The notes under the pieces: model-generated
The model's database searches: none
Told to the model about the DNA's origin: nothing
What the model saw: only the letters and a program-made list of their open reading frames with translations
Source of the DNA: DATLMR01 sp035634255
Lineage (GTDB): Bacteria; Acidobacteriota; Blastocatellia; UBA7656
Direction: 5' to 3'
DNA length: 64,000 bases
Assembly: GCA_035634255.1 (NCBI GenBank)
Contig: DASQDI010000085.1
Span: forward strand, 1 to 64,000
Shown here: in pieces, positions 17,229-25,616 of the stretch
Layout: the number at the start of each line of letters is the position of its first letter
How positions within the stretch are numbered: the first letter of the stretch is position 1
Made by a program: the position numbers and the translations under genes

Positions 17229-19103
17229 TCATTCAGAGGGGGCCGAGTCTCCCCACTCCTCGTACAGTTTTTCGAGGCGCGAGGTGATTTCGTTCTGCCG
17301 AACGTCGATGCCCGCGTACTGCTCCGGCCCCCAGTCCTGCGCGGGGTTGGCGAGCTTGTTCGACAGGTCTGAAAGCTCGGCCTCAAGCCCCGCGATCTCC
17401 GCCTCAATCTCCTGCACGGGGCGCTTGCGAGGCTTGGAATTCGAGCGGGGCTTCTCACTTTTGACCGGCTGCCTGCGCTTCGCCGGGAACTCTTCGACCG
17501 CCTGCGGCTTCGCATGGCGGACGGCGTAGTAATCGGAGTAGCTGCCCGTGTGGTAGGTGGCCGTGCGGTCTTCGAAGTGCAGTATCTCCGTCGCTATGCG
17601 GTCGAGGAAATACCTGTCGTGTGACACGGTGATGATGGTGCCGGAGTATTCTGTGAGGGCACGTTCCAAGGCTTCGCGCGAAGGTATGTCGAGGTGATTG
17701 GTCGGCTCGTCGAGCACGAGGACGTTGGCCCGGCTATAGATCAGCTTCGCCAGAGCCACGCGGCTCTTTTCGCCCCCCGAAAGCGCGGCGACGGGTTTAT
17801 AAATGTCGTCCCCGGTGAAGAGGAACCTCGCGAGGTAACCGCGCAGCTCGCCGGGGGTGGCGCGCGGCGCGGCGACCGCGACCTCTTCTATGACCGTCGC
17901 GGAGTAGTCGAGCCCCGAAAGCTCCTGGTCGAAGTAAGACACGTCGACGTTCGCGCCCCAGGTCAGGCCGCCTTCCAGAGGGTCGAGGTCGCCCACGATG
18001 GTTTTGAGGAAGGTCGTCTTGCCCGAGCCGTTCGGCCCGATGATGCCGAGACGCTCCGAGCGGCGCAGCAGGAACGAGATGCCCGACGCGAGCTTCGTCG
18101 TGTTGTAGCCCACTGACAGGTCCGAGACCGCGAGGACGTTGTCGCCCGCGCGGGCTATGCTTTGCAGCCCGAAGTTGCTCGTGCTCTCCTCGCGGACCGA
18201 CTCCACCCGGTCCAGCTTCTCAAGCATCTTGCGGCGCGACTTGGCCTGCTTCGTCTTCTGGCCCGCGATGTTGCGGCGGATGAAATCCTCCGTGCGCGCT
18301 ATCATCTCCTGCTGCTGCTCGTACTCCCGCGCCTGCGCTAGCCTGCGCTCCTCGCGCTGCCTCACGTAGGCCGAGTAATTTCCCGTGTAGGTGTTTGCCC
18401 GCCCGCCCGACACCTCGACTATCCTTGAGCAGGTGCGGTCGAGCAGGAACCGGTCGTGCGAGATTATCACGAACGCCGACTTGTACTCGGAGAGGAAGTC
18501 TTCCAGCCACTCGACCGCGTTGACGTCGAGGTGGTTGGTCGGCTCGTCGAGGAGCAGCACGTCGGGCTCGGAGAGCAGCAGCTTTGCGAGGGCCAGGCGC
18601 GCCTTCTGCCCCCCGCTCAACTGATCCGCGGGCCTGTGCAGGTCCTCGCTTTTGAAGCCGAGCCCCACGAGCACCGACTCTGCGCGCGCGTGGTAGGTGA
18701 AGCCGCCGTTCAGCTCGTAGCTGTGCTGGAGGTCGCTGTAAGAGTGCATGGTCTCGTCGAGCTCTTTGCCCGACAGCTCTCCCATCAGGTGTTCGAGTCG
18801 CCCGATCTCCTCCTCCATCCTCGCGAGTTCGGTGAACACGCTCAGGGCCTCTCCCCTCACGCTCTTTTCGCCGGAGAAGGTGGGCTGTTGTTCCAGCACG
18901 CCGAGGCGCAGCCCCCGGAGCAGTATGACCTGCCCGCGGTCGGGCTCCTCCCGGCCCGCGACCAGGCGGAAGACGGTCGTCTTGCCCGCGCCGTTGCGCC
19001 CGACCAGCCCGACGCGCTCGCCGGGGTTTATCTGGAAGGTCGCGCCGTACAGAACGTCGTGCGCGCCATATGACTTATGAACGTCATCGAGCCGGAAAAG
19101 CAT
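17229..19103 (-). CDS. ABC-F family ATPase (ribosome-associated type)
   Basis: 624 aa with two ABC domains and no membrane segment. The first half has GLVGRNGAGKTT and LSGGQKARLALAKLLL with LLLDEPTNHLD. The interdomain linker (about 235-300) is highly charged (REERRLAQAREYEQQQ, QKTKQAKSRRKML), as in ABC-F proteins, where it reaches into the ribosomal tRNA sites. The second half has GIIGPNGSGKTT, LSGGEKSRVALAKLIY and VLDEPTNHLD. A basic spacer (about 520-555) leads to a C-terminal coiled coil (IEAEIAGLEAELSDLSNKL), closest in plan to the Uup/YdiF group. Likely a translation factor or resistance factor; the subgroup is uncertain. Confidence 0.88.
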   Translation of the reverse strand: MLFRLDDVHKSYGAHDVLYGATFQINPGERVGLVGRNGAGKTTVFRLVAGREEPDRGQVILLRGLRLGVLEQQPTFSGEKSVRGEALSVFTELARMEEEIGRLEHLMGELSGKELDETMHSYSDLQHSYELNGGFTYHARAESVLVGLGFKSEDLHRPADQLSGGQKARLALAKLLLSEPDVLLLDEPTNHLDVNAVEWLEDFLSEYKSAFVIISHDRFLLDRTCSRIVEVSGGRANTYTGNYSAYVRQREERRLAQAREYEQQQEMIARTEDFIRRNIAGQKTKQAKSRRKMLEKLDRVESVREESTSNFGLQSIARAGDNVLAVSDLSVGYNTTKLASGISFLLRRSERLGIIGPNGSGKTTFLKTIVGDLDPLEGGLTWGANVDVSYFDQELSGLDYSATVIEEVAVAAPRATPGELRGYLARFLFTGDDIYKPVAALSGGEKSRVALAKLIYSRANVLVLDEPTNHLDIPSREALERALTEYSGTIITVSHDRYFLDRIATEILHFEDRTATYHTGSYSDYYAVRHAKPQAVEEFPAKRRQPVKSEKPRSNSKPRKRPVQEIEAEIAGLEAELSDLSNKLANPAQDWGPEQYAGIDVRQNEITSRLEKLYEEWGDSAPSE

Positions 19104-19146
19104 TTTTGATATTACCGGTAAAGCGACGGAGGACAGGCCGGAGACG

Positions 19147-19186
19147 GACGGGGGGCGGAATCGAGTGTGGTCGCTTCCGCCCCGTC
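19147..19186 (-). terminator. Imperfect hairpin behind the parvulin gene
   Basis: A GACGGGG-GGCGGAA arm (19147-19160) pairs with TTCCGCCCCGTC (19175-19186). It falls just past the stop of the parvulin gene on the - strand. There is no T-run. Confidence 0.35.
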
Positions 19187-19222
19187 TTCTCTAACCTGTC
19201 CTCTTCGATTCGGCGCTCGTAC

Positions 19223-20452
19223 TTATCGATTGGCATTCGAGCGGTTGGCGTTAGCTCCGTTCGACCGATTGGCATTCGACGCGGCCGCTTGATTCGAGTT
19301 CGCGGGCGGCGCGGCAGACTGATTCGCGTTCTCGAAACGCTGCTGCGGCTGCGCCTGGCGGGCCGGGGTGCTCGTCTGGAGCAGGGCCGACGGCTGCAAC
19401 TCGACTATGGCCTTCGGGTTTTCGACAAGCCGTTTGGCGAAGATGTTATCGACTTCCGCGTCGGCGGTTGCGACGAGGACCAGGGCGTTCAGAAGCACCT
19501 GCTGGCGCTGCTGCGTGATGGTGTCGACGATGGTCTGCCGGACGTCGTCGAGCGAGAGGTTGCGCGGCTGTTCGAGCTTGTCGTTGAGCTTCAGGATGAC
19601 CCAGGCCCCGGACAGGTTGTCCTTGATCGGCTCCGTGTACTGCCCCGGAGTCATGGCCATGAGGCGCTGCGGAATCTCCGGCCGGGAAGGGAAGAACTGC
19701 CTGAGCGTGGCCTCCGTCCTGAAGCCGAGCGAGCCGCCCCGCACGGCCGAAGCGTCCTCCGACCTCTGGGCCGCGACGGTGGCGAAATCGGTCCCGGTCC
19801 TCAACTGCTCGTAGACCGCTTTGATCTTGGTCTCCGCCGCGGCCTCGCCGACGGCGTCCCCAGGGATCTGGTTGTCGCGAGGGTCGGTGAAGATGACGGA
19901 TATGTCCGCGCCGCGGTCCGCGACGAACGAGGTCTTGTTGTCGTTGTAGTACTTCTCGATCTCGGCGGTGGTCGGCGGCTCTACCCCCTTGTTGATCTTG
20001 TCGTTGAGCGACCTGATGGCGAGGTCCCTCTTCACCTGATCGCGCCACTCCGCCTCGCTCAGGCCGGACTCCTTCAGCTGGGTCTCGTACTGCTCCTTGC
20101 TTATCTTCGCCTCCTGAACGCGCCGCTGAATCTCCTCGGTCACCTTGGCCTCGTCCGGGACGAGGTTCTCTTTCTGGGCCTTCTGGTAAAGGGCCTCTTC
20201 GCGTATCAGGTTGTCGAGCACGGTCAGCCGCGCGTTGGCGAGCTCGGCCGACGTGAGCGACGCGCCGGTCCGCCCGCTCGCGTCGATCTGCTGCTTGATG
20301 AGCCTGTCTATCTGCTCGGTCTTTATCTCGCGCGACCCGACCTTGGCCGCCACCTGACCTTCCGGGTTATTTTTGTTGCCGTTGCATGAGACTCCAAGTA
20401 AGGAGGTCAGAACGAGAAATATCACTGCCGAAAATTTGTGAGAACGAAACAC
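19223..20452 (-). CDS. Parvulin-type peptidyl-prolyl isomerase lipoprotein (SurA/PrsA family)
   Basis: 409 aa from the GTG at 20452, chosen because AAGGAG lies 7 nt upstream and the product then begins with a compact lipoprotein signal (MFRSHKFSAVIFLVLTSLLGVSC, lipobox LGVSC). Longer in-frame starts (ATG 20524, TTG 20554) would leave almost no room for promoters before rpmB. A SurA-like N-terminal helical region (about 50-200) has TVLDNLIREEALYQKAQKE. The rotamase domain (about 190-300) has DISVIFTDPRD, FATVAAQRSED, GGSLGFRTE and GAWVILKLNDK. The tail is Gln/Ala/Asn/Ser-rich, ending in NANRSN repeats. It likely folds exported proteins in the periplasm. Confidence 0.85.
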   Translation of the reverse strand: MFRSHKFSAVIFLVLTSLLGVSCNGNKNNPEGQVAAKVGSREIKTEQIDRLIKQQIDASGRTGASLTSAELANARLTVLDNLIREEALYQKAQKENLVPDEAKVTEEIQRRVQEAKISKEQYETQLKESGLSEAEWRDQVKRDLAIRSLNDKINKGVEPPTTAEIEKYYNDNKTSFVADRGADISVIFTDPRDNQIPGDAVGEAAAETKIKAVYEQLRTGTDFATVAAQRSEDASAVRGGSLGFRTEATLRQFFPSRPEIPQRLMAMTPGQYTEPIKDNLSGAWVILKLNDKLEQPRNLSLDDVRQTIVDTITQQRQQVLLNALVLVATADAEVDNIFAKRLVENPKAIVELQPSALLQTSTPARQAQPQQRFENANQSAAPPANSNQAAASNANRSNGANANRSNANR

Positions 20453-20553
20453 AGCGATGCTCCTTCGCAAAAAAGGTTTGACGGTTAATTGGCCGTCCGT
20501 GTTAAACTTCAGGTTTGATTTCATAACAAAATTCTCATCGGAGGTATCCAACA

Positions 20554-20745
20554 ATGTCTAAACGGTGCGACGTATGCGGCAAGGGGCCGCAGTTCGGTCA
20601 CAAGGTCAGCCACGCCAATAACAGGACCAATCGCCGCTTCGATCCCAATCTTCAGGCCGTGCGCGCGCTGATCAGCGGGCGTGCCCAGCGCGTCCGCGTC
20701 TGCACGCGCTGCTTGAAAGCGGGGAAGATAGTCAAGGCTGCTTGA
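20554..20745 (+). CDS. rpmB: Ribosomal protein bL28
   Basis: 63 aa. It begins MSKRCDVCGKGPQFGHKVSHANNRT and ends VCTRCLKAGKIV. The CxxC pair near the start and the CTRC pair near the end mark the zinc-binding form of bL28. A CGGAGG Shine-Dalgarno (20539-20544) lies 9 nt upstream. It is divergent from the parvulin gene and followed by a strong hairpin, so probably monocistronic. Confidence 0.96.
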   Translation: MSKRCDVCGKGPQFGHKVSHANNRTNRRFDPNLQAVRALISGRAQRVRVCTRCLKAGKIVKAA

Positions 20746-20770
20746 GCCTACGCCGACAACCTGTCTGTCC

Positions 20771-20815
20771 GGGTTTTAGGTTTCGCCCCATCGGAGGGGG
20801 CGAAACCTAAAACCC
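20771..20815. terminator. Strong hairpin after rpmB
   Basis: GGGTTTTAGGTTTCGCCCC (20771-20789) and its exact complement (20797-20815) form a 19-bp stem with a 7-nt loop. It lies between rpmB and the convergent ridA, so it can serve both strands. Confidence 0.75.
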
Positions 20816-20887
20816 AAACCGGCCTTTAAATTCATCAGGCCCGCCGAACGGAAACGAAAGCGCAGTCCTCCCCGCCGAGCCCGGCCA

Positions 20888-21268
20888 CTACTTTTCAAGA
20901 GCGATCACGTCGATCTCCACGCGCGCGTCGCGTGGCAGCCGCGCCACCTCGACTGTGGACCTGGCCGGGGGCGCGTCTCCGAAAAAGCGCCCATACGCCT
21001 CGTTCATCTCGTTGAAGTCCGATAGGTCGGCCAGAAAAACGGTCGTCTTCACCACGCGGTCGAGAGAGCTGCCGGACGCTTCGAGCACGGCCTTGAGATT
21101 TTCGAACACGCGCTCGGTCTGCTCTTTGACCCCGCCCTCGATCATCTGGCCCGTGGCCGGGTCGAGCGGGATCTGCCCGGAGGCGAATATGAATCCGCCC
21201 GCCCTTATCGCCTGTGAGTACGGGCCTATCGCTTTGGGCGCGTTGTCGGTTTGGGTTCGCTCTTTCAT
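20888..21268 (-). CDS. ridA: RidA family reactive enamine/imine deaminase
   Basis: 126 aa. It hydrolyses reactive enamines such as 2-aminoacrylate to stop damage to PLP enzymes. Family signatures are KAIGPYSQAIRAGGFIFASGQIPLDPATG, the central VFENLKAVLEASGSSLDRVVKTTVFLADL, and ARSTVEVARLPRDARVEIDVIA with the arginine (in ARSTV) that contacts the carboxylate. Length is standard. It starts 134 bp downstream of rel/spoT on the same strand. Confidence 0.93.
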   Translation of the reverse strand: MKERTQTDNAPKAIGPYSQAIRAGGFIFASGQIPLDPATGQMIEGGVKEQTERVFENLKAVLEASGSSLDRVVKTTVFLADLSDFNEMNEAYGRFFGDAPPARSTVEVARLPRDARVEIDVIALEK

Positions 21269-21402
21269 CCTTCGGACCTGACCTCACAGGGAAGAATCAC
21301 TCACCTCACTGAAATTGCAAATTATCTCAGATGTAAGTGTGATTGTCCACCGCAAGCGCCTTCCGCGCGGGTATGGGAGGGTTTATTTCGTCGTCGGGCC
21401 TG

Positions 21403-23586
21403 TCATGCCTCGGCGGGCTCACCGGTCATCCGCTCCACGTCGAAGACGCCTTTGACGGACTTCAACGCCCCGGTGATCTTCTCAAGGTGTTTGAGGTCGA
21501 ATATCTCCGCGGTGAGGACGAGCTGCCCGCGCCCTTCGTCGTCGAGCGAAGCCCTTATGTCGCGGATGTTGGTGCCGACCCCGGCGATGGCCTGCGTCAC
21601 GTCGGCCACCATGCCGGGCCGCTCCTCGGTGATGAGGCGGAGCGTGATCGGGTAGGCCGAGGGGTTCGACCCGTCCGACTTCATCCACTCCACTTCGATC
21701 ACGCGCTCAGGGTTCACGAGCAGGGCCGGGGCATTCGGGCACCTCGTCGAGTGGACGGCCACCCCTTTGCCCCGCGTGATGTAGCCCATGATCTGTTCGC
21801 CGCGGATCGGGTTACAGCAGCGGGCGCGGTAAACCATTATGTCGTCGATGCCCTTGACCACTATGCGGTCCTGAAGCCCGAGCGCCTTCTTCACGACCTG
21901 CTTGAAGGTCGGCCTCTTCTCGACCTCAAGCTCGCCCGCCCGCTCGGGCGGCAGGAGCTTGGCTATGACGGCGCGCGGCAGCACCTTCCCGTAGCCGATG
22001 GCCGCGAGCAGGTCGTCGGCGCGGGCGCACCCGTAATCGGGCGCTATGCGGTCGAAGTCGCCGTTCGACAGTATCTTTCTGGTGTTGAGCCGGAAGCGGT
22101 CGGCCTCCTTCTCGAAGAGCTTCTTCCCGACATCGATGGCCGTGGCGCGCTCGCTCTCCGCGAGGTAGTGCCGAATCTTCGAGCGCGCGCGCGAGGTCTT
22201 CACGAAGTTCATCCAGTCGTGCGACGGGTGGGCCGACGGGGATGTCATGATCTCCACGACATCCCCGTTCCTGAGCTGGTACTTGAGCGGCACGATGCGG
22301 CCGTTGGCTTTCGCGCCGACGCACGAGAGCCCGACCTGCGTGTGGATGAGGAAGGCGAAGTCTATGGGCGTCGCGCCGCGCGGCAGCTCGATCACCTTCC
22401 CCTTGGGCGTGAAGCAGTAGACCTCCTTGGGGTAGAGGTCCAGCTTAAGCGAGTCGAGGAATTCGCGCGAGTCCTTGACCTCCTGCTGCCACTCGACGAG
22501 GCGCTTGAGCCACATGAAGGCCTCATCCTCGTCCGTGTGCGTGCCGCGCCGCCCCTCCTTGTACTTCCAGTGCGCGGCGATGCCCTCTTCGGCGATGCGG
22601 TGCATGTCCTCGGTCCGAAGCTGCACCTCGAAGGGCTGGCCCCCGTCGCCCACGACCGAGGTGTGGAGCGACTGGTAGAAGTTCTCGCGGGGTATCGCGA
22701 TCCAGTCCTTGAACCTGCCGGGTATCGGCTTCCACGCGGCGTGGATCACCCCGAGCGCCGCGTAACAGTCCCTCACGGACTCGGTGATTATGCGGACCGC
22801 GATCATGTCGTAGACCTGATCGATTGATATGTGCTGCCTCTTGAGCTTCTGGTAGATGGAGAACAGGCGCTTCATCCGGCCTTCGATGTGGACGACCCTG
22901 ATGTCCTGCTCCGAGAGCATCTCCTGTATCCGCTTCTGGAGCTCGACGAGCGAAGCTTCGAGCCTCCCGCGGCGGCTCTCGACCAGCTCGGTCAGCTTGC
23001 TGTACTCCTCGGGCTCAAGGTACTTGAAGGCGAGGTCTTCCAGCTCGCCCCGGACGCGGCTCATGCCGAGCCTGTGGGCTATGGGCGCATAAACGTCGAG
23101 CGTCTCCTGCGCGATGCGGCGGCGCTTCTCCCCCGGCAGGTATTCGAGCGTGCGCATGTTGTGCAGGCGGTCGGCCAGCTTCACCAGTACCACCCGGACG
23201 TCGTCGACCATGGCCAGGAGCATCTTGCGCATGTTGAGCGCCTGCCGCTCCTCGTGCGAGGCGTGGTCCAGCTTGGATATTTTAGTCAGGCCGTCCACGA
23301 GGTGCGCCACCTCGGGGCCGAAGTACTCTTCGATCACCTGGAGGGAGATGTTGGTGTCTTCGACTATGTCGTGCAGGAGCCCGGTGGCGATGCAGACGGG
23401 GTCGAGTTTCAGCTCGGCTAGTATGTTCGCGACTTCGAGCGGGTGGACGAGGTACGGCTCCCCCGACTTCCGTATCTGCCCCCTATGTTCCCGCGCGGAA
23501 AACAGGTAGGCCCGGCGGAGCAGGTCCTCGTCCGCGCCGGGGTGGTTCTGGCGAACCTTCTCCAAAATGGTCTCGAATCGAATCAT
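21403..23586 (-). CDS. spoT: Bifunctional (p)ppGpp synthetase/hydrolase, Rel/SpoT family
   Basis: 727 aa from the ATG at 23586 (MIRFETILEKVRQNHPGAD), the usual start of the family; an in-frame start 33 bp upstream is less likely. The HD hydrolase domain (about 35-180) retains HDIVEDT and RLHNMRTL, so hydrolysis should be active. The synthetase domain (about 230-340) has KLKRQHISIDQVYDMIAVRII and FKDWIAIPRENFYQSLHTSV. The TGS domain (about 390-450) has VYCFTPKGKVIELPRGATPIDFA. A zinc-finger-like segment with YRARCCNPIRGE and an ACT domain finish the protein. It controls the stringent response. Confidence 0.95.
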   Translation of the reverse strand: MIRFETILEKVRQNHPGADEDLLRRAYLFSAREHRGQIRKSGEPYLVHPLEVANILAELKLDPVCIATGLLHDIVEDTNISLQVIEEYFGPEVAHLVDGLTKISKLDHASHEERQALNMRKMLLAMVDDVRVVLVKLADRLHNMRTLEYLPGEKRRRIAQETLDVYAPIAHRLGMSRVRGELEDLAFKYLEPEEYSKLTELVESRRGRLEASLVELQKRIQEMLSEQDIRVVHIEGRMKRLFSIYQKLKRQHISIDQVYDMIAVRIITESVRDCYAALGVIHAAWKPIPGRFKDWIAIPRENFYQSLHTSVVGDGGQPFEVQLRTEDMHRIAEEGIAAHWKYKEGRRGTHTDEDEAFMWLKRLVEWQQEVKDSREFLDSLKLDLYPKEVYCFTPKGKVIELPRGATPIDFAFLIHTQVGLSCVGAKANGRIVPLKYQLRNGDVVEIMTSPSAHPSHDWMNFVKTSRARSKIRHYLAESERATAIDVGKKLFEKEADRFRLNTRKILSNGDFDRIAPDYGCARADDLLAAIGYGKVLPRAVIAKLLPPERAGELEVEKRPTFKQVVKKALGLQDRIVVKGIDDIMVYRARCCNPIRGEQIMGYITRGKGVAVHSTRCPNAPALLVNPERVIEVEWMKSDGSNPSAYPITLRLITEERPGMVADVTQAIAGVGTNIRDIRASLDDEGRGQLVLTAEIFDLKHLEKITGALKSVKGVFDVERMTGEPAEA

Positions 23587-23691
23587 ATGTCGAACTGATG
23601 GGAGGACCGAGAGCCCCACGAGATTTCAAACCTGAGATTTGAGACTTCACTGGTCTGACCCCCGGCCCAGAATATAACCCCGAAAATAAAA

Positions 23692-23721
23692 AAGGTGACA
23701 ACCGCATTCGGGTGTCACCTT
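23692..23721 (-). terminator. Intrinsic terminator of the tonB-exbBD-TPR operon
   Basis: AAGGTGACA (23692-23700) and TGTCACCTT (23713-23721) form a 9-bp stem. On the - strand it is followed by a T-rich run (TTTTTTATTTT), typical of rho-independent termination. It lies 30 bp past the stop of the TPR lipoprotein gene. Confidence 0.8.
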
Positions 23722-23750
23722 GAATTCTAGCACACTGGGGAAGCCCCTTA

Positions 23751-24563
23751 CTACGAACCGGACGGGGCGTCCTGGCTGCGCTTCTGGATCTCGACGTACT
23801 TGTCCTGGAACTCCTTCTGCTTCGCGACCATCTCTTTCTTCTTGGCCGGGTCGGGCTCCAGGTATGCGTCCTGAATGTAGGTCAGCTTCTCGTAGAAGTA
23901 AGCGTTCGCGTAGTCGGGCTTGACCGAGATGGCCCTCTGGAAGTTCTCGTGAGCCTTCTGGACGAGCGGCTTGAGCTTCTGCACCACGTCGGGCGGGATG
24001 GGCTGCCTGAGGCTGCCGTCGGCGTAGGTGTAGGCGCGGCTGGTCTGGAATGCCTCGTCCCAGTAGCTGTGGCCGAGGGTGTAGTAGACGTCGGCCTTGG
24101 TCTGGTCGGTGGCCGTGGGCAGCTCGGCCCGCTTGAGCACCGTCTCGCGCCGCTTGGCCTTGTACTCTTCGGCCTTCTCGGGGGTGATCACGGCGAGCTT
24201 CTCGTAGACGCCGCTCATGAAAGCGAGCGCCTGGTCGATGGCCTGAGGGTTGTTCTGATTGCTCTTGATTATCTCCTCGTAGGCCTGAAGGGTCTTGAGC
24301 CCGACGTCCTCGGTCTGGCTCTGCTCGAACCTCTGGTTGAGGGCCCTCGCATGGAAGAGCTGCGCGTTGGCGTTCTCGGGGTCGAGGTCCAGGGCCTTCG
24401 CGAACCTGCGCTCCGCCTCCTCGTACTTGCCCCTGTTGAATTCGCGCACGCCGTTGTTAAGGTTGTCCTTGGCGCGCAGGTTGTTGATTACGCCGCAGCC
24501 GGACGTCGCCGCCGTCAGGGCGAGCAGGCCCAGCAGGAGTGTGAGATTGCTGTTTTTCTTCAA
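23751..24563 (-). CDS. TPR-repeat lipoprotein
   Basis: 270 aa. A lipoprotein signal (MKKNSNLTLLLGLLALTAATSGC, lipobox ATSGC) anchors it to a membrane. TPR-like helices follow (NNGVREFNRGKYEEAERRFAKALDLDPENANAQLFHARALNQ at about 40-85), with further helical hairpins (VVQKLKPLVQKAHENFQRAISVKPDYANAYFYEKLTYIQ at about 190-230). The C-terminus is Lys-rich. It is the last gene of the tonB-exbB-exbD-exbD series, 20 bp after the second exbD, which suggests a role with the TonB complex or an outer-membrane client. The exact function is unknown. Confidence 0.8.
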   Translation of the reverse strand: MKKNSNLTLLLGLLALTAATSGCGVINNLRAKDNLNNGVREFNRGKYEEAERRFAKALDLDPENANAQLFHARALNQRFEQSQTEDVGLKTLQAYEEIIKSNQNNPQAIDQALAFMSGVYEKLAVITPEKAEEYKAKRRETVLKRAELPTATDQTKADVYYTLGHSYWDEAFQTSRAYTYADGSLRQPIPPDVVQKLKPLVQKAHENFQRAISVKPDYANAYFYEKLTYIQDAYLEPDPAKKKEMVAKQKEFQDKYVEIQKRSQDAPSGS

Positions 24564-24583
24564 GGCTTGTCCCTCCTATGCCC

Positions 24584-25039
24584 CTACTGTAAGAAGTCCA
24601 CCTGGAGCCCGATGGGTTGCGCCCCCGAGCCCTTCATCACGTCTATGACCTTGACGATGTCGTCGTAGGGCTTGTCCTTGGGCGCTTTCAGGAAGACCGC
24701 CTTGTCGGGCCGCTGTTCGAGCAGGCTCTTGAGCGTTTCGCCCAGCTCCATCAGGGACATCGGCTTCGAGTTGAGCTCCACGGTCTGCTCCATGCCGATG
24801 CCCGACTTCACGTCCACCATCAGCAGGTCGGAGGGCGGAACCGGCGCGTTCTCCTGATTCTCCTGCGGCTTCTGCGGGATTTGAGATTCGAACTTGGCCT
24901 CCCTCTGAGGCTGGATAACAAAGAAGATGATGAGCAGCACCAGAAGGACATCGACCAGAGGGGTCACGTTGATGTCCGGCGGCGCAAGGCCGAGCCCTCT
25001 CCTCTGCGGAACTCCTTCGTCTACAGAACCGTGTGCCAT
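24584..25039 (-). CDS. exbD: ExbD/TolR family protein (second copy)
   Basis: 151 aa. A cytoplasmic N-terminus ends in DINVTPLVDVLLVLLIIFFVI, the single TM helix with the functional Asp of ExbD/TolR at its start. The periplasmic domain ends ELGETLKSLLEQRPDKAVFLKAPKDKPYDDIVKVIDVMKGSGAQPIGLQVDF. It couples proton flow through ExbB to TonB. It is longer at the N-terminus than the first copy and has a Pro/Gln-rich stretch after the TM. A 130-bp gap with a hairpin separates the two exbD genes. Confidence 0.92.
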   Translation of the reverse strand: MAHGSVDEGVPQRRGLGLAPPDINVTPLVDVLLVLLIIFFVIQPQREAKFESQIPQKPQENQENAPVPPSDLLMVDVKSGIGMEQTVELNSKPMSLMELGETLKSLLEQRPDKAVFLKAPKDKPYDDIVKVIDVMKGSGAQPIGLQVDFLQ

Positions 25040-25130
25040 ATTTTTTTAAGCCGCCGGCCGCGCCCCGCGCTCTCCGTCGGGCGGGGGCATGCGACCGGCA
25101 ACATCCTCCTAATTTCAAATATGAAGACTT

Positions 25131-25154
25131 GCGGGTGCTTCGGGGAGCACCCGC
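25131..25154. terminator. Intercistronic hairpin between the two exbD genes
   Basis: GCGGGTGCT (25131-25139) and AGCACCCGC (25146-25154) form a 9-bp stem. On the - strand no T-run follows, so attenuation or RNA stabilisation is as likely as termination. Confidence 0.4.
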
Positions 25155-25169
25155 GTTTTCGGACGGGCT

Positions 25170-25610
25170 TTATCCACCTTCTTCGGCGGTCCTCTCCCTC
25201 TCGGAGACGAGGCCGATGCGGTCGAAACCGCTGTCCCTGACGGCGTTGATAACTTCGACCACCGTGCCGTACTTGACCTTCTGGCCGCTCTTTATGTAGA
25301 CGACCTGGTCCGCGGCGGGCTTGTCCTTCAGGGCCCTCTCGACCGCCTTCGGTATGTCGCCGAGGGCGATCTTGTCGCGGCCGATGTAGTACTCGCCGTC
25401 GTTCGGGATGGCGAGCACGACCGAAGTGTCTTTGACGATGTTCGGGTCAGGGTCGGGGTATTTCGATCTCGGCAGCGCAACGCTGACGCCGCTCTGCAAC
25501 ATGGGCGCAACCACCATCATGATGATGAGCAGGCAAAGCATCACGTCCACCAGCGGAGTGACATTGATATCGGAGACGAGATTCTTATCGCCCCCTACAG
25601 CCATTCCCAT
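25170..25610 (-). CDS. exbD: ExbD/TolR family protein (first copy)
   Basis: 146 aa. It has SDINVTPLVDVMLCLLIIMMVVAPM as the TM helix with the conserved Asp. A periplasmic domain follows with DIPKAVERALKDKPAADQVVYIKSGQKVKYGTVVEVINAVRDSGFDRIGLVSER. It starts only 6 bp after the exbB stop, so the two are translated together. Having two different ExbD proteins with one ExbB suggests a mixed stator. Confidence 0.92.
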   Translation of the reverse strand: MGMAVGGDKNLVSDINVTPLVDVMLCLLIIMMVVAPMLQSGVSVALPRSKYPDPDPNIVKDTSVVLAIPNDGEYYIGRDKIALGDIPKAVERALKDKPAADQVVYIKSGQKVKYGTVVEVINAVRDSGFDRIGLVSERERTAEEGG

Positions 25611-25616
25611 AATTAT

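Noticed and set aside
19070..20389. 439-codon open frame antisense to the parvulin gene
   Set aside because: It is a composition artefact. The opposite strand encodes a clear SurA/PrsA-type lipoprotein.
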